Source of the DNA: Coriaria nepalensis
Lineage: Eukaryota; Streptophyta; Magnoliopsida; Cucurbitales; Coriariaceae
Reading direction: 5' to 3'
Assembly: GCA_027186245.1 (NCBI GenBank)
Contig: CP114498.1
Coordinates: 7,633,501-7,697,500 of the forward strand
DNA length: 64,000 bases
The notes under the pieces were generated by a model, which was not told where the DNA came from, ran no database searches, and was given only the letters and a program-made list of their open reading frames with translations. Each line of letters starts with the position of its first letter. The first letter of the stretch is position 1. A program made the position numbers and the translations under genes. Below, in pieces: positions 26,705 to 38,226 of this stretch.

Positions 26705-29343
26705 TTACATTTCAATTAGCGCATTAATTAACTTTTTAAGACTAAAAATGATTAATTAAATTAATTAATCAAGAAAATACCTTCTGGATCCTAACAGTGG
26801 CAAAATCCAAGCCGGCGCACGAAAAAAAAAAAAACCATTTTCTATCTTTAGAGAAGAAAACTTCTTCATCTCATCAAAATATCAAATCTCGGCGAAATTC
26901 GTATCTTCTTTCTCTCTTCTCTCTTGCCGGCGCCGCTGGGCTGGTCTTTCTTTTTCTTTTCGTCTCTGTTAAAAATAACTAACCCTAAGGTAAAATCCAA
27001 CTTCCAAGTCCACGACCTTTTACTTTTTTCTTTTATTTATCTTTTATCCCACTCCCAAGGTAAACCACTTATTACTTTTATATATTTTTTTGTTTTGTTT
27101 TTATATATAAGATGATATTTAATTATGATATATGATATTGATTTTAATTAAATTAAATTTTAAATAATAATTATACTGAAATTAATATGCCTGAAAATGC
27201 AATATAATAATTATATATAGTTCACGCAAATACATTTCAAAGTTCAAAAGTACAAAAATAGTCTAATTATAGTTGAATGAAATTCCTGCCAATAGCTTAC
27301 GGACACGTAAGATCGTAGAGAAATAAAAACAGCAGGTAGTCTAAACTCTACAAGTAAAGACTGCCATCCTACGCAATCGCAGTACTGACTACTTAGCTTA
27401 GCTACTTCTTCTTCCAATCACGACCGTCCGTTCCTGATGCCGAGTCTCATCTGCTTTTAAACCAACTCAACCTCACTGACGTCCCACGTGTACTCGCAAG
27501 CAACCTCACGAGTCTAAAAAGATACTTAGAATCCTTTTTGCTAGTGGGGCCCGGTCTAAGTCATATCTCAGCCGCTATAATTGAACGGATCGAACGGGTA
27601 AAAAAGTAGCCACGCCACCTAAGAGCTAGAGTAAGGAGCACATGAATTATGAATAATGATGAGATGATGAATAATATCTCTCTGCCAACAAGGCCATTAA
27701 AACATTTAGAAAATATATTTATTAATATATTACGCGTACGCGTACTCGGAAGTTGGAATAGGTCCCCCTTTCTTCGGCCACGGGCAACCGGTTACGTCGG
27801 TTCGGCAGGCGTGGTCCCGATGACTCCTGAGAAACTGACCTGTTCCACGTCAGTCGCTCAGAAACCAGGCGGGTCCCACAAGGGGAAACAGGATGGTTGC
27901 GTAGCCAGCTTGGTCCTTGTTGGTGTTTGTCGTCACCACGATTTGGGGACATTCTAGAGATCTTATAAATTTATAACGGCCCACGTGTCAGCAGCGTATC
28001 TCCACGTGGTTGTTCCACGTGATGTGTCATCGTTTAGGTCGCCTGTCCCTCTCTATACATGTCCACTTCCCTGCATCACTAGTAAACTACTTCCTAAATT
28101 AGGTTTGTTCAACTTGGCTCGTGAACCCGCGATCCAACTCAGACCAGCTAAATCGGCTAGAAATTCTTCACCACCCAGACGATATGTCGAATGGACACAT
28201 CATCAGTTTCGGCCCAATCCAACAGGTCGGATTGATTGGCAGATCTCATTTTCGTCCGCCCGTGTAATTTGAACCCGCTCGTATAAAATATAAATTTTTA
28301 TTTATCTATTTATATCTAATCCTAGCAGCTGATTTTATATCATACGGTCTTGATTAAAGAACACCTTCATAACCTTAATTCATTAACATTTAACCCTCAT
28401 TTCTCCTCCGCACTCCAACTATGATGAGTTTGTTGATCTATTCACTCCATCTCTCATAACCCTAATCACAAGCACCCACGATTTCTCTCCATTTCTGATT
28501 TCTATCCGTCTCAACAACCTTCATGAAACACAACCAGCCCCCAGGCCCTAACCCTTAACCCCCTACCACCCATGAATTGGAGAAACAAATTCAGTTATTA
28601 TTTCAATATCTTTATCTATTTTTTTTTGTATAAATTTCAATCATTTTTATAAATTTAGTTGTTAAAATAATTATTATATTAAAATCATGTGTATTAATAT
28701 CAAACTTATATAATTATTACGTAAATCGATAATTTTTTATTTTACGTGACATATCAAAATCACTTTCTTTTATCGAATTTTCAGATCGAGATCTTTTATC
28801 GAATTTAATTTTTCTTACCGAGCTACTTTTCTAGACTGAGTTCTTCATTTCCATTATTCTTCATTTTCTTTCCTAAATAATTTTTTCTTTTTTACCAGAT
28901 CAATATATAAAATGTTTTCAAATAATAGTTTATAAATTTTTGAATAATTTAATTATAAATATTAATTTCTTATATTATATTAATTATTATATTGATTTCG
29001 TATATAATATAATTACTTCATCTTCAATTAAGTGCAACTTACAATTTTTTATAAAATATACTCAAATTTTTTATAAAATTTTTTAAGTGCAACTTAAAAG
29101 AACACATCATGGATAAGCGATCACCGTTGGTGTAAAAGTTTGACATATCAACGGTGATGTGTGATTCTCGCCTCGGCATACCTATATAGATAAGGATGTC
29201 TAGTTGCAGGAGTCTGACGTGGTACCTTTTCTATTTTCAAAAAATTTTCCTCATTTTTCCTTTTTTTGTTTTATTTTTTTATTTTAAGGTAATTGGAAGG
29301 AAGCATCGCCACCGACAACGTGACATGTCTTGCGAGCTTTGAA
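26705..29343. other. Spacer between the GBF-like gene and CURT1A, GBF-proximal part
   Basis: Contains a CACGTG cluster at 27485-28021 and an interrupted inverted repeat at 29102-29162. The open frames on both strands around 27649-28272 lie in a higher-GC patch, overlap each other and match no family I know. No RNA gene was recognised. Confidence 0.45.
27485..28021. promoter_or_regulatory. Cluster of four CACGTG boxes
   Basis: CACGTG occurs at 27485-27490, 27982-27987, 28003-28008 and 28016-28021, with CCACGTCA at 27845-27852. The last three boxes fall within 40 bp (CCACGTGTCA, TCCACGTGGT, TTCCACGTGATG). A hexamer is expected about once per 4 kb or less in such AT-rich DNA, so the clustering is notable. 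The target gene is uncertain: the GBF-like gene lies about 1-1.5 kb to the left and CURT1A about 2.7 kb to the right. Confidence 0.5.
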
Positions 29344-30042
29344 TAAAGGTGGTAAAATGAGCATATCCTGTCCAGCCTGACACGTTTTCGATACGACATA
29401 AATTATATCGTATCGTGTCTAATATGGATTGATTTGTATTGTGTATGTGTCTGTATTTAAAAAATAAAAGCACGGTATGTCACATATACAGTAATGTGGC
29501 ATAAATGTGCTATGCCGGCCCGTGGGCTTATTTTGGCTTGTGAGCTTATTTCGACTCGTGGATTCAAAAGCTTGCTTTAAAAAAAATTAATTCTAAATAA
29601 AAGAAGAATTTTAAAATGATTAATAAAATATTAATAATAATTAATAATAATTAATAATAATTATATATTTTAAATAATAATAATTAATAATAATAATTAA
29701 AATATATTTTATATATTATTAATCATTTTTAATAATTATTTAATAAATTAAAAAGTAATATCATTAATATTAAAATTATAAATATTATTTAATTAAATAA
29801 AATTTTATATTAATTAAAAATTTTTTAATATACAAAATAATTTATAAAAAAAAAAACTCCTAAAATTAAAAAATATTTTTAAACTCATACTTCTGTTAGA
29901 CTCAAAAAAGTCACATCGATTTACATACTTGCATAATTAAGCATGACACAGCTGGACGCACATATTATACCTATACTCATACCATGCTTTTACTATATTA
30001 TATCATACATCTTCGTGCTGGCCTACCCATTTTATCACTTCT
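29344..30042. mobile_element. Probable non-autonomous hAT-like MITE
   Basis: The left end (AAAGGTGGTAAAATGAGC, 29344-29361) is an imperfect inverted match, differing only by transitions, to the right end at 30025-30042 (read inverted, AGAAGTGATAAAATGGGT). Inside, near each end, are sequences of the pattern seen in plant hAT MITEs (gcccgtgggctta, gtgctggcc), around a very AT-rich core. Flanking octamers are only partly alike, so the target-site duplication is not proven. No transposase frame is present. Confidence 0.45.
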
Positions 30043-30682
30043 AACTTTCGGTTCACTGGGGCGTTAATTCACTAGGGCCGTTAACGTAAGTGGTAGGCCC
30101 CCTGCGAACGTGGACTTGAAGCAATTGTTGAATGTTATTTTCCTTTGTGGGAGTCAAAGCGCAAAATATTTATTCAGTATTTGTCGTAATTGCCCTTCAG
30201 TGAGCGACAGATTAACAACCATACCCATCGGTCCCACCAGCCGCTTTTATTCCAATTTCCAGTTTCCATCCCCGAGATTCACATTACTTGGGCTTTTATT
30301 TAAAGTCTCACCGTATAGCCCGAAGCCCATATTTTAAAAAATGCCTAATAGCTGAACCTTAGGATCCACAAATTAACTGGGCCGGCTCAAACTCTCATTT
30401 TTCAGAGGAAAACCTCAAGGTAAAAGGAGGGCCCACGAAAGTGGATTTTTAGATAGGGAATCACCCAATCACAAGACAGAACGGCTCCACCTGTCATAAC
30501 GTACATATCGTGGATGAACAAACCAATGCCAAGCAATTTTCTCTTTTTCAAAATCAAAATTAATTGATAAAGAAAAATAAATAAATAAATAAATATTTTT
30601 TTTTTTCAAAGCAAATCAAATTCTGAGACACAGAACACAGGATAATAAAGAACATATCAACATACTAGCTTTTTGTTTTCTC

Positions 30683-30690
30683 TGACGTCA
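30683..30690. promoter_or_regulatory. TGACGTCA palindrome in the CURT1A leader
   Basis: A perfect C-box/CRE-type bZIP site lies 16 bp before the CURT1A start codon, so it would be in the 5' UTR or at the core promoter. Function is inferred only from the motif. Confidence 0.35.
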
Positions 30691-30705
30691 AATCTTTGAG
30701 AAGAA

Positions 30706-32229
30706 ATGGCAGCCACCGCCACGGCGTGTTCGACGGCGGCAACCACCGTCTTAATTCCACGCTTCTTCGCCGGACCCAGTCGTTGCTCAGCCTTGCCTTA
30801 TCTTCCTCCTCGCCTCACCTCCTCACCATCTTTCGCCACCTCCCTCAAAGTATCATCAGGTAATGGTTTCTTTTGAAAAAGATATGCTCAGTGAGAGAAA
30901 AATCAGCTCATCTTGACCTCTAATTGATGGGTCTGGATTTGAATTTCTGTTCTGGATACTGTTCAAGTTACTACTATTGAGTCTGCTTGGTCGCTAAGAA
31001 ATATTTGAGGATGAAGATAACCGATTCATTATATGGTCGTGGATTAAATGCAACAACTTCATTTAGAAAATTGGGTCTCTGTTCTTGAAATTACTCAAAA
31101 AGTGCCAAGAAAATGTGCAAAGAAATTATCAATGTTGTTTAATGAGCAACAAAATTTTTCTGTGATTCAATGAATTCATTGAAGAATTCGACATATTTCG
31201 TAACTCCGAAAGCAAGTTTCTGGATGCCGGATAGTTGAATGTATGTCGAATGTAGCAAAGAATAAGACATAATAAATGCTGCTGAGATTTTTGCAGAGAA
31301 GTTTCCGGTCAGAATTTGAATTCGACGGCTAAAATTAAGCTACCGCAGCAACTTTTAACAATTTAAAACCTCTATAAAGTTTGAACTTGACTGCAGGAGT
31401 ATTCTACTCCATGTTTACTCCAAAATTCCTCCCTTTTCGAAGGAAGCTCCGGTTTTGAAATTGGAGTGTCAAGTGACTTGACATTTAGCTATATAGACGT
31501 TTTTGTTCTTTATAGAAGATCACTAGTTGGTTAACTTTATTTTTTCATGTTAATAGAGGCACGTAGGTTATCTCGGGTTGTTATCAGAGCATCCTCTTCG
31601 GAAGAAACTTCTGCCATTGATACCAGTGAGTTATTCAATGACTTGAAGGAGAAGGTAAGAAAATTCAAAAGAATTAACAATAATTCTGTATGGAGGAGGA
31701 GCCATATATAATCACTTTTGAGAATTACTTGGAAGATAAAACTATTTCTTTTCTTGTTTCTTTCATTACTATTGGTCAGTGGGACGGTATCGAAAACAAG
31801 TCGACAGTAATTCTCTATGGAGGAGGAGCCATAGTTGCAGTATGGCTATCTTCTATTCTTGTTGGTGCTGTAAACTCTGTACCTTTGGTATGTTGCATAT
31901 ACACTCTTCCTCTATAATTCCCTAAAGTAGTACGTCTTTCTGCCCCCTCTGACTAGAATTTTCTTTTCAACATCTTTTATTACCAGCTTCCAAAGATATT
32001 GGAGTTGGTCGGGCTCGGATACACAGGCTGGTTCGTGTACCGATATCTTCTCTTTAAGGTAAACTTTCCAAGACACTGAGAATCTTTCTATTGATAATGT
32101 TCTTGTTCTGGCTATAAGATATTGCTAACAAGTAACAAGTGACATTTTCTTTTTAATCTTCAGTCGAGCCGAAAAGAACTAGCTACGGATATCGAATCAT
32201 TGAAGAAGAAGATTGCCGGAACCGAGTGA
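30706..32229 (+). CDS. CURT1A: CURVATURE THYLAKOID 1A, chloroplastic
   Basis: Five coding exons: 30706-30859, 31557-31654, 31780-31887, 31987-32058 and 32164-32229. They total 498 nt, or 165 aa plus stop, the normal length. Residues 1 to about 60 are a serine/threonine- and proline-rich chloroplast transit peptide starting MAATATACSTAATT. The mature part has a short amphipathic segment (ELFNDLKEKWDGIENKST). Two transmembrane helices follow (about residues 93-115 and 121-143, with GYTGWFVYRYLLF in the second). The basic coiled tail ends KKKIAGTE, which separates CURT1A from CURT1B-D. The family oligomerises at grana margins and bends thylakoid membranes. Splice sites are GT-AG throughout. Intron 2 contains a 26-bp near-copy of an exon 3 segment. 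The TGACGTCA motif lies just upstream of the ATG. Confidence 0.96.
31681..31706 (+). repeat. Intronic copy of a CURT1A exon 3 segment
   Basis: Positions 31681-31706 in intron 2 match 31808-31833 in exon 3 at 25 of 26 bases (shared core tatggaggaggagccata, one G/C difference upstream). The copies are 127 bp apart. The intronic copy has no proper flanking splice sites. Confidence 0.9.
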
Positions 32230-33189
32230 GATCCATGTATTTTTCAGCTTGGTGCTTGTTCATCATTTCACACGAGCCATCTGATCCGTTATGTTAGAGT
32301 TAGGTTTTGTAATTTGTATTGATCCTTTATTGTAAACTCTCTTTGTAATCTCCTTCTACTTCCATCTTGGAATAAGACATTTCTGGTTTATACAAGTCTA
32401 TGTCTATGAATCTCAGTCTGTGTAAACTTCTATATTGACTTATTAAAATACGGTTTTCAAAAACTTCAGTTTACCAAAAAACTTCAGTTTGAAAGGCACT
32501 GAACCAAAAATGCTCACCAGAAAGACGTTAAATTTTAGTAAGTGATGATTGTCATAATATTACTTGACTTGGTTTGGGCCTCTGCTATGAAATCATTTTA
32601 CTGGGCTTCAAAAAAGTTGGCCCAATTCCATTTATTCCCAGACTGATCCTGAAAGATACATTTTCTCACTGTATGATTTAGAACCAAAACCTCTCTCTAC
32701 CAAAAACCCTCGCTCCGCATTTCCGAAGGGAAGCTATTGCCGTCCATCTCCGGTGAGCTATTCGGCATATTCCGTCGCCGAAATCAGAGTAACTCTCTCT
32801 CTCTCTCTGAAATCTTGATTTCTCATTTATTTGGGGTTCTATGTCTATCCGTTGTGCTCTAATGATGTCAAAACACATCTACATGAATGAGGCTTATAGG
32901 TAGATAGAGCCCAATGCTTGCTAAATGAAAGTGACAATTAATTATCTCACGATCTCTGTTTGGAAGCCTAGAAAATTATACCGGAAAACAAAAACTTAAT
33001 TGAATTTCATAGGCTTATTTTTAACACTTCTTTTCACTAACACTTTTCTTTTATTCACATCCATAGGTCTGTTACTGTAAACTTTTAGAGTCCTTCGAGT
33101 AGATGTCTTTGAAATTCTGGTGAAGTGAAGTCATTAATTTTTCTTTTTTGGTCAATTCTATTCTAGGGCTTAACTTTTGTTCAGAAGAG

Positions 33190-33936
33190 ATGATCCGGAT
33201 CTCGAAATTGAAAACCCTAGCATCATCTTTGGATTCCGCAAATTACCAATTGCTTCAACGATGCTCAGTCAGTGGGACTGCAAAGGGGAAAGCAAAAATC
33301 AAAGGCAGTCAGCAATTGAAACGCTCGAAAATCACAATAAAGAAAGGAGCCTCCAATTCATCTAAACCCGGAGGAGGAGGAGGAGGAAGAAAACTCCGTC
33401 CAGAACAAGAAAAGCTCTTCGACCAATGCCTAAATGCTCCAACACCAGTTAGACACTTAACGCAGAAGGAGAGAGAAAGAGAGGCGGAGCGAGAGAAGCT
33501 AGGGCTAATCAGCAAAGAACGGCAACGAGAGATTGAAATGATGAAGATGGATAAAGAGAAATTAGGGGTTTCTAAGTCGCCAGCTATAATGGGAACTCCT
33601 GATTTGGATCTGATATCTCTAGGTTTAGTTGATGAAGAGAAAATTCCGAAATATGAATTGACTGTAGAAGATGGGAGGAGGCTTGCTAAGGAATATAGTC
33701 GGGTTTTGATGAGAAGGCATAGGGTGAGACAGGCTGCTGAAACGAATCTATTGACTATGAAGAAAGAGGCAATTGAGGCTTTGCCTGAAAAATTGAAAGC
33801 TGCTGCTTTGGTGCCGGATTTGGCTCCGTTTCCGGCAAACCGGTTTATGGCGACTCTGACTCCTCCTATTGAAGGTTATATTGATAAGATCAAAGAAGCG
33901 GCAAAGAGAAGCAGTGGAAAGGAGAAGCTCAGGTGA
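33190..33936 (+). CDS. Conserved plant protein, probably mitochondrial, function not recognised
   Basis: One coding exon, 248 aa. I chose the ATG at 33190 (MIRISKLKTLASSLDS) because the upstream in-frame extension has no ATG and crosses an acceptor (TTCTAG, ending 33166). A matching donor (CCG|GTGAGC at 32753) gives a 5' UTR intron of 32753-33166. The N-terminus is basic and amphipathic, as in mitochondrial presequences. A lysine-rich segment and a six-glycine run follow, then a highly charged helical stretch (LTQKEREREAEREKLGL). A conserved-looking C-terminal half contains LISLGLVDEEKIPKYELTVE and FPANRFMATLTPPIEGYI. I recall similar plant proteins annotated as uncharacterised or mitoribosome-associated (possibly GCD1-like), but I cannot confirm this. 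It starts about 960 bp after CURT1A ends and converges on the LRB gene. Confidence 0.85.
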   Translation: MIRISKLKTLASSLDSANYQLLQRCSVSGTAKGKAKIKGSQQLKRSKITIKKGASNSSKPGGGGGGRKLRPEQEKLFDQCLNAPTPVRHLTQKEREREAEREKLGLISKERQREIEMMKMDKEKLGVSKSPAIMGTPDLDLISLGLVDEEKIPKYELTVEDGRRLAKEYSRVLMRRHRVRQAAETNLLTMKKEAIEALPEKLKAAALVPDLAPFPANRFMATLTPPIEGYIDKIKEAAKRSSGKEKLR

Positions 33937-34736
33937 TGATAATGATATGAGGTTCTATGGATTTGGATTACTGTTCATGTTGTTTTCTCCATGTGTATTT
34001 TGGGTAATAATAGTCGGTTTGGAACCATAATACTGGATTGGAACCATAATTGTGAATCAGACTTCATGTTGATTGATTATTGCATATGTTAAATTTAAGA
34101 GCTGGATGGGATGAACAAAAAATTGGATGTTTCCTGGGTGGAAAAAGGGTATTTTTTATGGACTGAAATATGATTCACATTTTCTTTTTATAAATTATAG
34201 ACTTCATTTGGCTCCGATGATGCGATAAAATGAGGTAATTGATAATATTTATATGATTATATTAAGAAATGGGTAATAATCATTTGGTTAGTTAAAAAAG
34301 ATTTTAAGAATAAATTTGTGGGATTAAAGAATCTGTTTCGTTAAAAACAAAAAGCAGTATCTTTTTCTTTCATTCCTCACGATCGACACCCGTCTAGATC
34401 AGAATACTCCATTCTCAATTTAAGTCTTTTGCGGAATCAAAACGCTTCTTAATCAGAATACCCCATTCTCAGTTTAGGTCATTTGCATAATCAAAACGCA
34501 TCTTTTTACCCCATCATCAAGGGCATAATATCACTCATCTTTTTCACTAGTCGGTCTATAGAAGGTTTTATCCAGATAAAAGTGCTTGATTATTATACCG
34601 TACAAACTTTTTTCTTCAAGTGGAAGAGAGAAGGATTGATTGTCAAAGTAACCGTAACAACAAAACCAAACAGTCAGAGCTAAGCATTAATCTTAAGAGC
34701 TTCAAAAGAAAAAGTAGAAATGGTGTATCTAACGAG
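33937..34736. other. Convergent 3' ends of two genes
   Basis: The left part should be 3' UTR of the protein at 33190-33936. The right part (about 34480-34736) should be the 3' UTR of the LRB/POB1 gene on the other strand. Two similar stretches (aatcagaatac-ccattctca, near 34400 and 34453) form a short direct repeat. No further gene was seen. Confidence 0.5.
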
Positions 34737-37412
34737 TCAGCGTCTTATGGTAAGCTCAGCTCTAAGATGAAGAACTCCATTTATAAAGTAAAGACTATCC
34801 TCTGCCATGAAAGAAGTCCAAGGTGTAGCAAACAAGTTTCTGTACCCAACAGCTTTCCCACCTGTAAATGTGTAATTTCCTCTGTATTTGCTAACAAAAT
34901 CCTCGGCCGGCTTAGATCTCGCTGCAAATTCATAGTCCACAGCAAAAGTCACAGACCCCTTTTCTTGCATCCCAAGAAACAGTCCGAAACAATGGAAAGA
35001 GCTCTGCTGGTCCATATTGCAATGGGCCGAAAGGAAGAACCCTTGTCCACCCAAGTGGAACGCCTGAGAATAAACCCGGCCCGATGGAAATAAATTAGCA
35101 CATTCCTCCCTTTTTAGGTCCAAGTAGACAACACATTGTTGCCTGGGAAGCTCGAATTCCACAACCTTAACAGGCCGATACTTGTAGATTCGTTCAACAA
35201 AGCGGCGGTCCAATGAAGCAGACTCATCGGCAGCCAGCGTCCGTTGCCTGTGTGGGGTCTCAGCTTTGAAAAAGAGGGCCTCAAGGACTAGTTTTGATGC
35301 AACTTCATGGTCAAAGTCATTACATGTTAGGACTTTCTTGAGCTTACGGCAGGTCATGTAGGGAAAGCGGATGAAGCGGGCCAGGCGGCCACCTAGGATT
35401 TCTCGGCGTTCTTCTAGCTTTGGGTACTGAGACCGGGCCCACTTCAATACAAAGTCGTATACAGCATCTTCAGAGGCAACCTGGAGATCATCACTAGATA
35501 ATATCGCCTCAATTCCGGCAAGGGGTAAGGCCATTACTTCCTCTTGGAACCTGGTCAAATGCAAAACAAATCAAATCTAAATAACAAAACAAGTTGAAAC
35601 CATGCATTAACCTCATGCGGGTTAAGAGACGTACTTGGTTATATCCTTATAACGAGCAGCAAGGAACTGTTTTGCTGCATCAGTTAGTGGCTGGACGGCA
35701 TCTGCCATTAAGACACTAGAGGGAAGCTCCAAATAGAGCAATGCTGACTCGGGAGTCATGAGCGAGTTCCGTAAAAGATGGCTGCAGTATCTCATGCATG
35801 AAGCAACCTCAAACTTGTCAGCAGCCATAAGCACATCTAGCAATGCAGGAGCTGTTGTGACTGATAGGGTACTACTATACATAAAATTCAGTAGTTCCAT
35901 GAGGGCAGCTTCCTCTGTAACACAAAAAATTACAATAGTATTGTAAGTCAACTATTCTAAGCAGAATATTATTTTTGTTTTGAAATTATCTTTTGAATGA
36001 GAAGATGCGGAATAAAATGTTTGTTGCACCTGAGGCATTGATCCGTAAGGTCACATGTCGTTGCTCTGACTCCCTCATCCCGTTGGAGAATAGCTAGAAT
36101 ATCAGAATATAAGCATGGAATAAGAATTCATCCCCGGACAATAATAAAAGATGTTGAAACTGTTATACAGGAACAAACTTTACCTTGTAGAAAAATGGAC
36201 TTTTGGCTGCCAAAATAGGAGAGCTGATATGAAGTGTTTTAACTCTCACAACTGTGGAACAATTCATACTCCAGCCTGAATCATGACTATTTGCAGCTTC
36301 ATCACCTGCTAGAGGACACAGATGGCTTAAAATTCATAGTCATATATTCTAAAAGTTAACACAAAAACTTAACAGAAAATTAGATTCTGGTATTTTAATT
36401 GCAGTCAGAGGTACAAGAACACTTGCTAAAAGCCAATAACACTTCTTATAGGGATGATAATGCTCTAAATCCAAATTGGATAGGGTATACTAAAAAACCT
36501 TATTAAATAGATAATACTAATACTAATATTTTGCAGATGCACCACAAAATGACGTTGGATGAAACCAAAATTTTGTGTGAATTCAAAAGCAATGGATTTC
36601 AAAACATGAAAGAGAATGGGAACAGCTAAACTTAGATCCTTCTCATACCCGAATGTGATTCTTCAATCATTGCAACAGCTTCCTCATCTGGATTCTCATA
36701 TGTTACACCATCATCCATATCAGGTTGGCCATCATTCAGAATTTGCTCCTCAGGGCATCCAGTGAGATCCAAAACTGATGAGAAGAGTATCCATCAATGA
36801 ACTCATCAGAACACAAAGAGATCATAAAGTTAAAAACACATAACAGACACAATCAATGCTTTGAAACATTGTTAACATTCTTTTTCCCACAAGCTGTAAA
36901 AATATTGTATGATATACATGACTTCTGTCATGACCAATTGAACTAGCACCAGAAAAAGAGCAAGAACTCCAAGAAGTTCAAAAAAATTTCATTCTACTCC
37001 TCAACTTTCATGAAGCTAATCTAAAGGACAGGAAGAAAACTTCCACTTCGTTGTTTCCTTTAACTCAAACATCTCAGAGACCGAACAAGTTGCTAACTAA
37101 ATATTTTCATATTTTGGAGTAGTTAACAAAGAACAATAAAAAAAATCAAACGAACATACCGTTTTCCTTTTTGTTATCCTCTCTCCTCCTCTTCCGTCGA
37201 GCCCAATCGACGATACTGGTACATCCCTCAGCATCCGGCCGCGAATCCGCCGTTTCCCCCATGATCTCGATCCGAAGCAGCCGATCCGAGAAATTGCTGT
37301 CATTAAACGCGAAACCAAAATCGGCGTCCGACGAAGAAGCAGAAGCACCTCGTATATAATCGGAATCCATCACTGTCCTCGGGTCAAACAGATCCGAGTT
37401 CGAATCCACCAT
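34737..37412 (-). CDS. POB1: BTB/POZ-BACK protein POB1 / LIGHT-RESPONSE BTB (LRB)
   Basis: Six coding exons on the minus strand: 37160-37412, 36649-36774, 36184-36308, 36030-36093, 35635-35914 and 34737-35550. They total 1662 nt, or 553 aa plus stop. The start is [20 protein letters not shown], then [20 protein letters not shown] and a basic, likely nuclear-localisation run ([12 protein letters not shown]). The BTB domain spans about residues 140-245 ([52 protein letters not shown]). A BACK domain follows from about 265 ([20 protein letters not shown]...), and the C-terminal region is MATH/TRAF-like ([20 protein letters not shown]). LRB proteins are CUL3 substrate adaptors in the nucleus. They promote turnover of PIF3-phyB complexes and damp red-light responses. 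The protein ends LTIRR, a few residues shorter than the Arabidopsis relatives I recall. All junctions are consistent, so the gene appears intact. Confidence 0.96.
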
Positions 37413-38226
37413 GTCCTTCTTAAACAAAAAAGCCCTAAATGTTTCCCTTCGTTCTAGCTCGCAGGCAGAAACGAAGAAGAAAAAGAAGATAGAATTTTGT
37501 TAGTAGTCCTAACAAACGGTTCGCTGGCATAACGTTAAGTCTGTTAGTTAATGTGATAAAGAAAATATAGACGAAAAGGTAAGGAAGGAGAGGGTTATGT
37601 TGTCTTTTGAGTCGGTACGGGTCAGCGGCGTATTTGACTTGGATTTCAATTCAATATTATATTATTTTTATTATAATTATATTATTTGATGACGTGGAAT
37701 TTGGTAATTCAATTTTGGTTAGGTAGGGCGGATAAAACTTTTATTGGGATTGGATAAAAGCAAATATGAATGATGATGCTCTTTTATGATATATTTGGTT
37801 ATATTTTATTATTTATTTTAAATAATTAATTAAATGAGAATAATTTTTTATATTTTATTAAAATAAAAAAATATTATTTTATATTTTTATCTAAATAAAT
37901 ATCTTTAAGTAATAATCAAAATAAATTTAAATTTAAATTTTATTTTAAATAATATTTTAATAAATTTTATTTAAATAAATTACTAATTCTATTCTTATCT
38001 TATTCTCATTTATATTCCAACAAAAAAATCGAACCAAACAAACTCTTACTTCTCTTTTTTAAGATTCGGGATGATACTCAAATTGTAAATCAAGGTTGGA
38101 GTCGGTTCAAACTAAGAATAAGGGAAGTTAACAATCTACTTAAAACTTTGGTAGAAAAACGAAATTGAAGAACTTATCCAAGTTTCATCCAAAACGCATC
38201 CTAATTTTTGAAAAAACTCATCACAG
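37413..38226. other. LRB promoter side and spacer with a TIR element
   Basis: The first 200 bp should be the LRB/POB1 5' UTR and promoter. A short AT-rich element bounded by ATTTGGTT and AACCAAA lies at about 37786-38047. The gypsy element begins at 38227. Confidence 0.5.
37786..38047. mobile_element. Small AT-rich TIR element, copy 1
   Basis: The left end (atatatttggttatattt) and right end (aatcgaaccaaac) are inverted relative to each other around a roughly 240-bp core with no coding capacity. A second related element is at 63063-63383. Termini and target-site duplication are not firmly set. Confidence 0.4.

Noticed and set aside
27649..28272. Open frames of 76-102 codons on both strands upstream of the GBF-like gene
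   Set aside because: They overlap one another in a GC-richer patch, show no family motifs, and the area is better explained as promoter-like DNA with CACGTG boxes.
33148..33189. N-terminal extension of the protein at 33190
   Set aside because: No ATG in the extension, which crosses the acceptor of the leader intron, so the ATG at 33190 was preferred.
34620..35093. 157-codon open frame on the plus strand
   Set aside because: Antisense to the last exon of the LRB/POB1 gene and without protein similarity.
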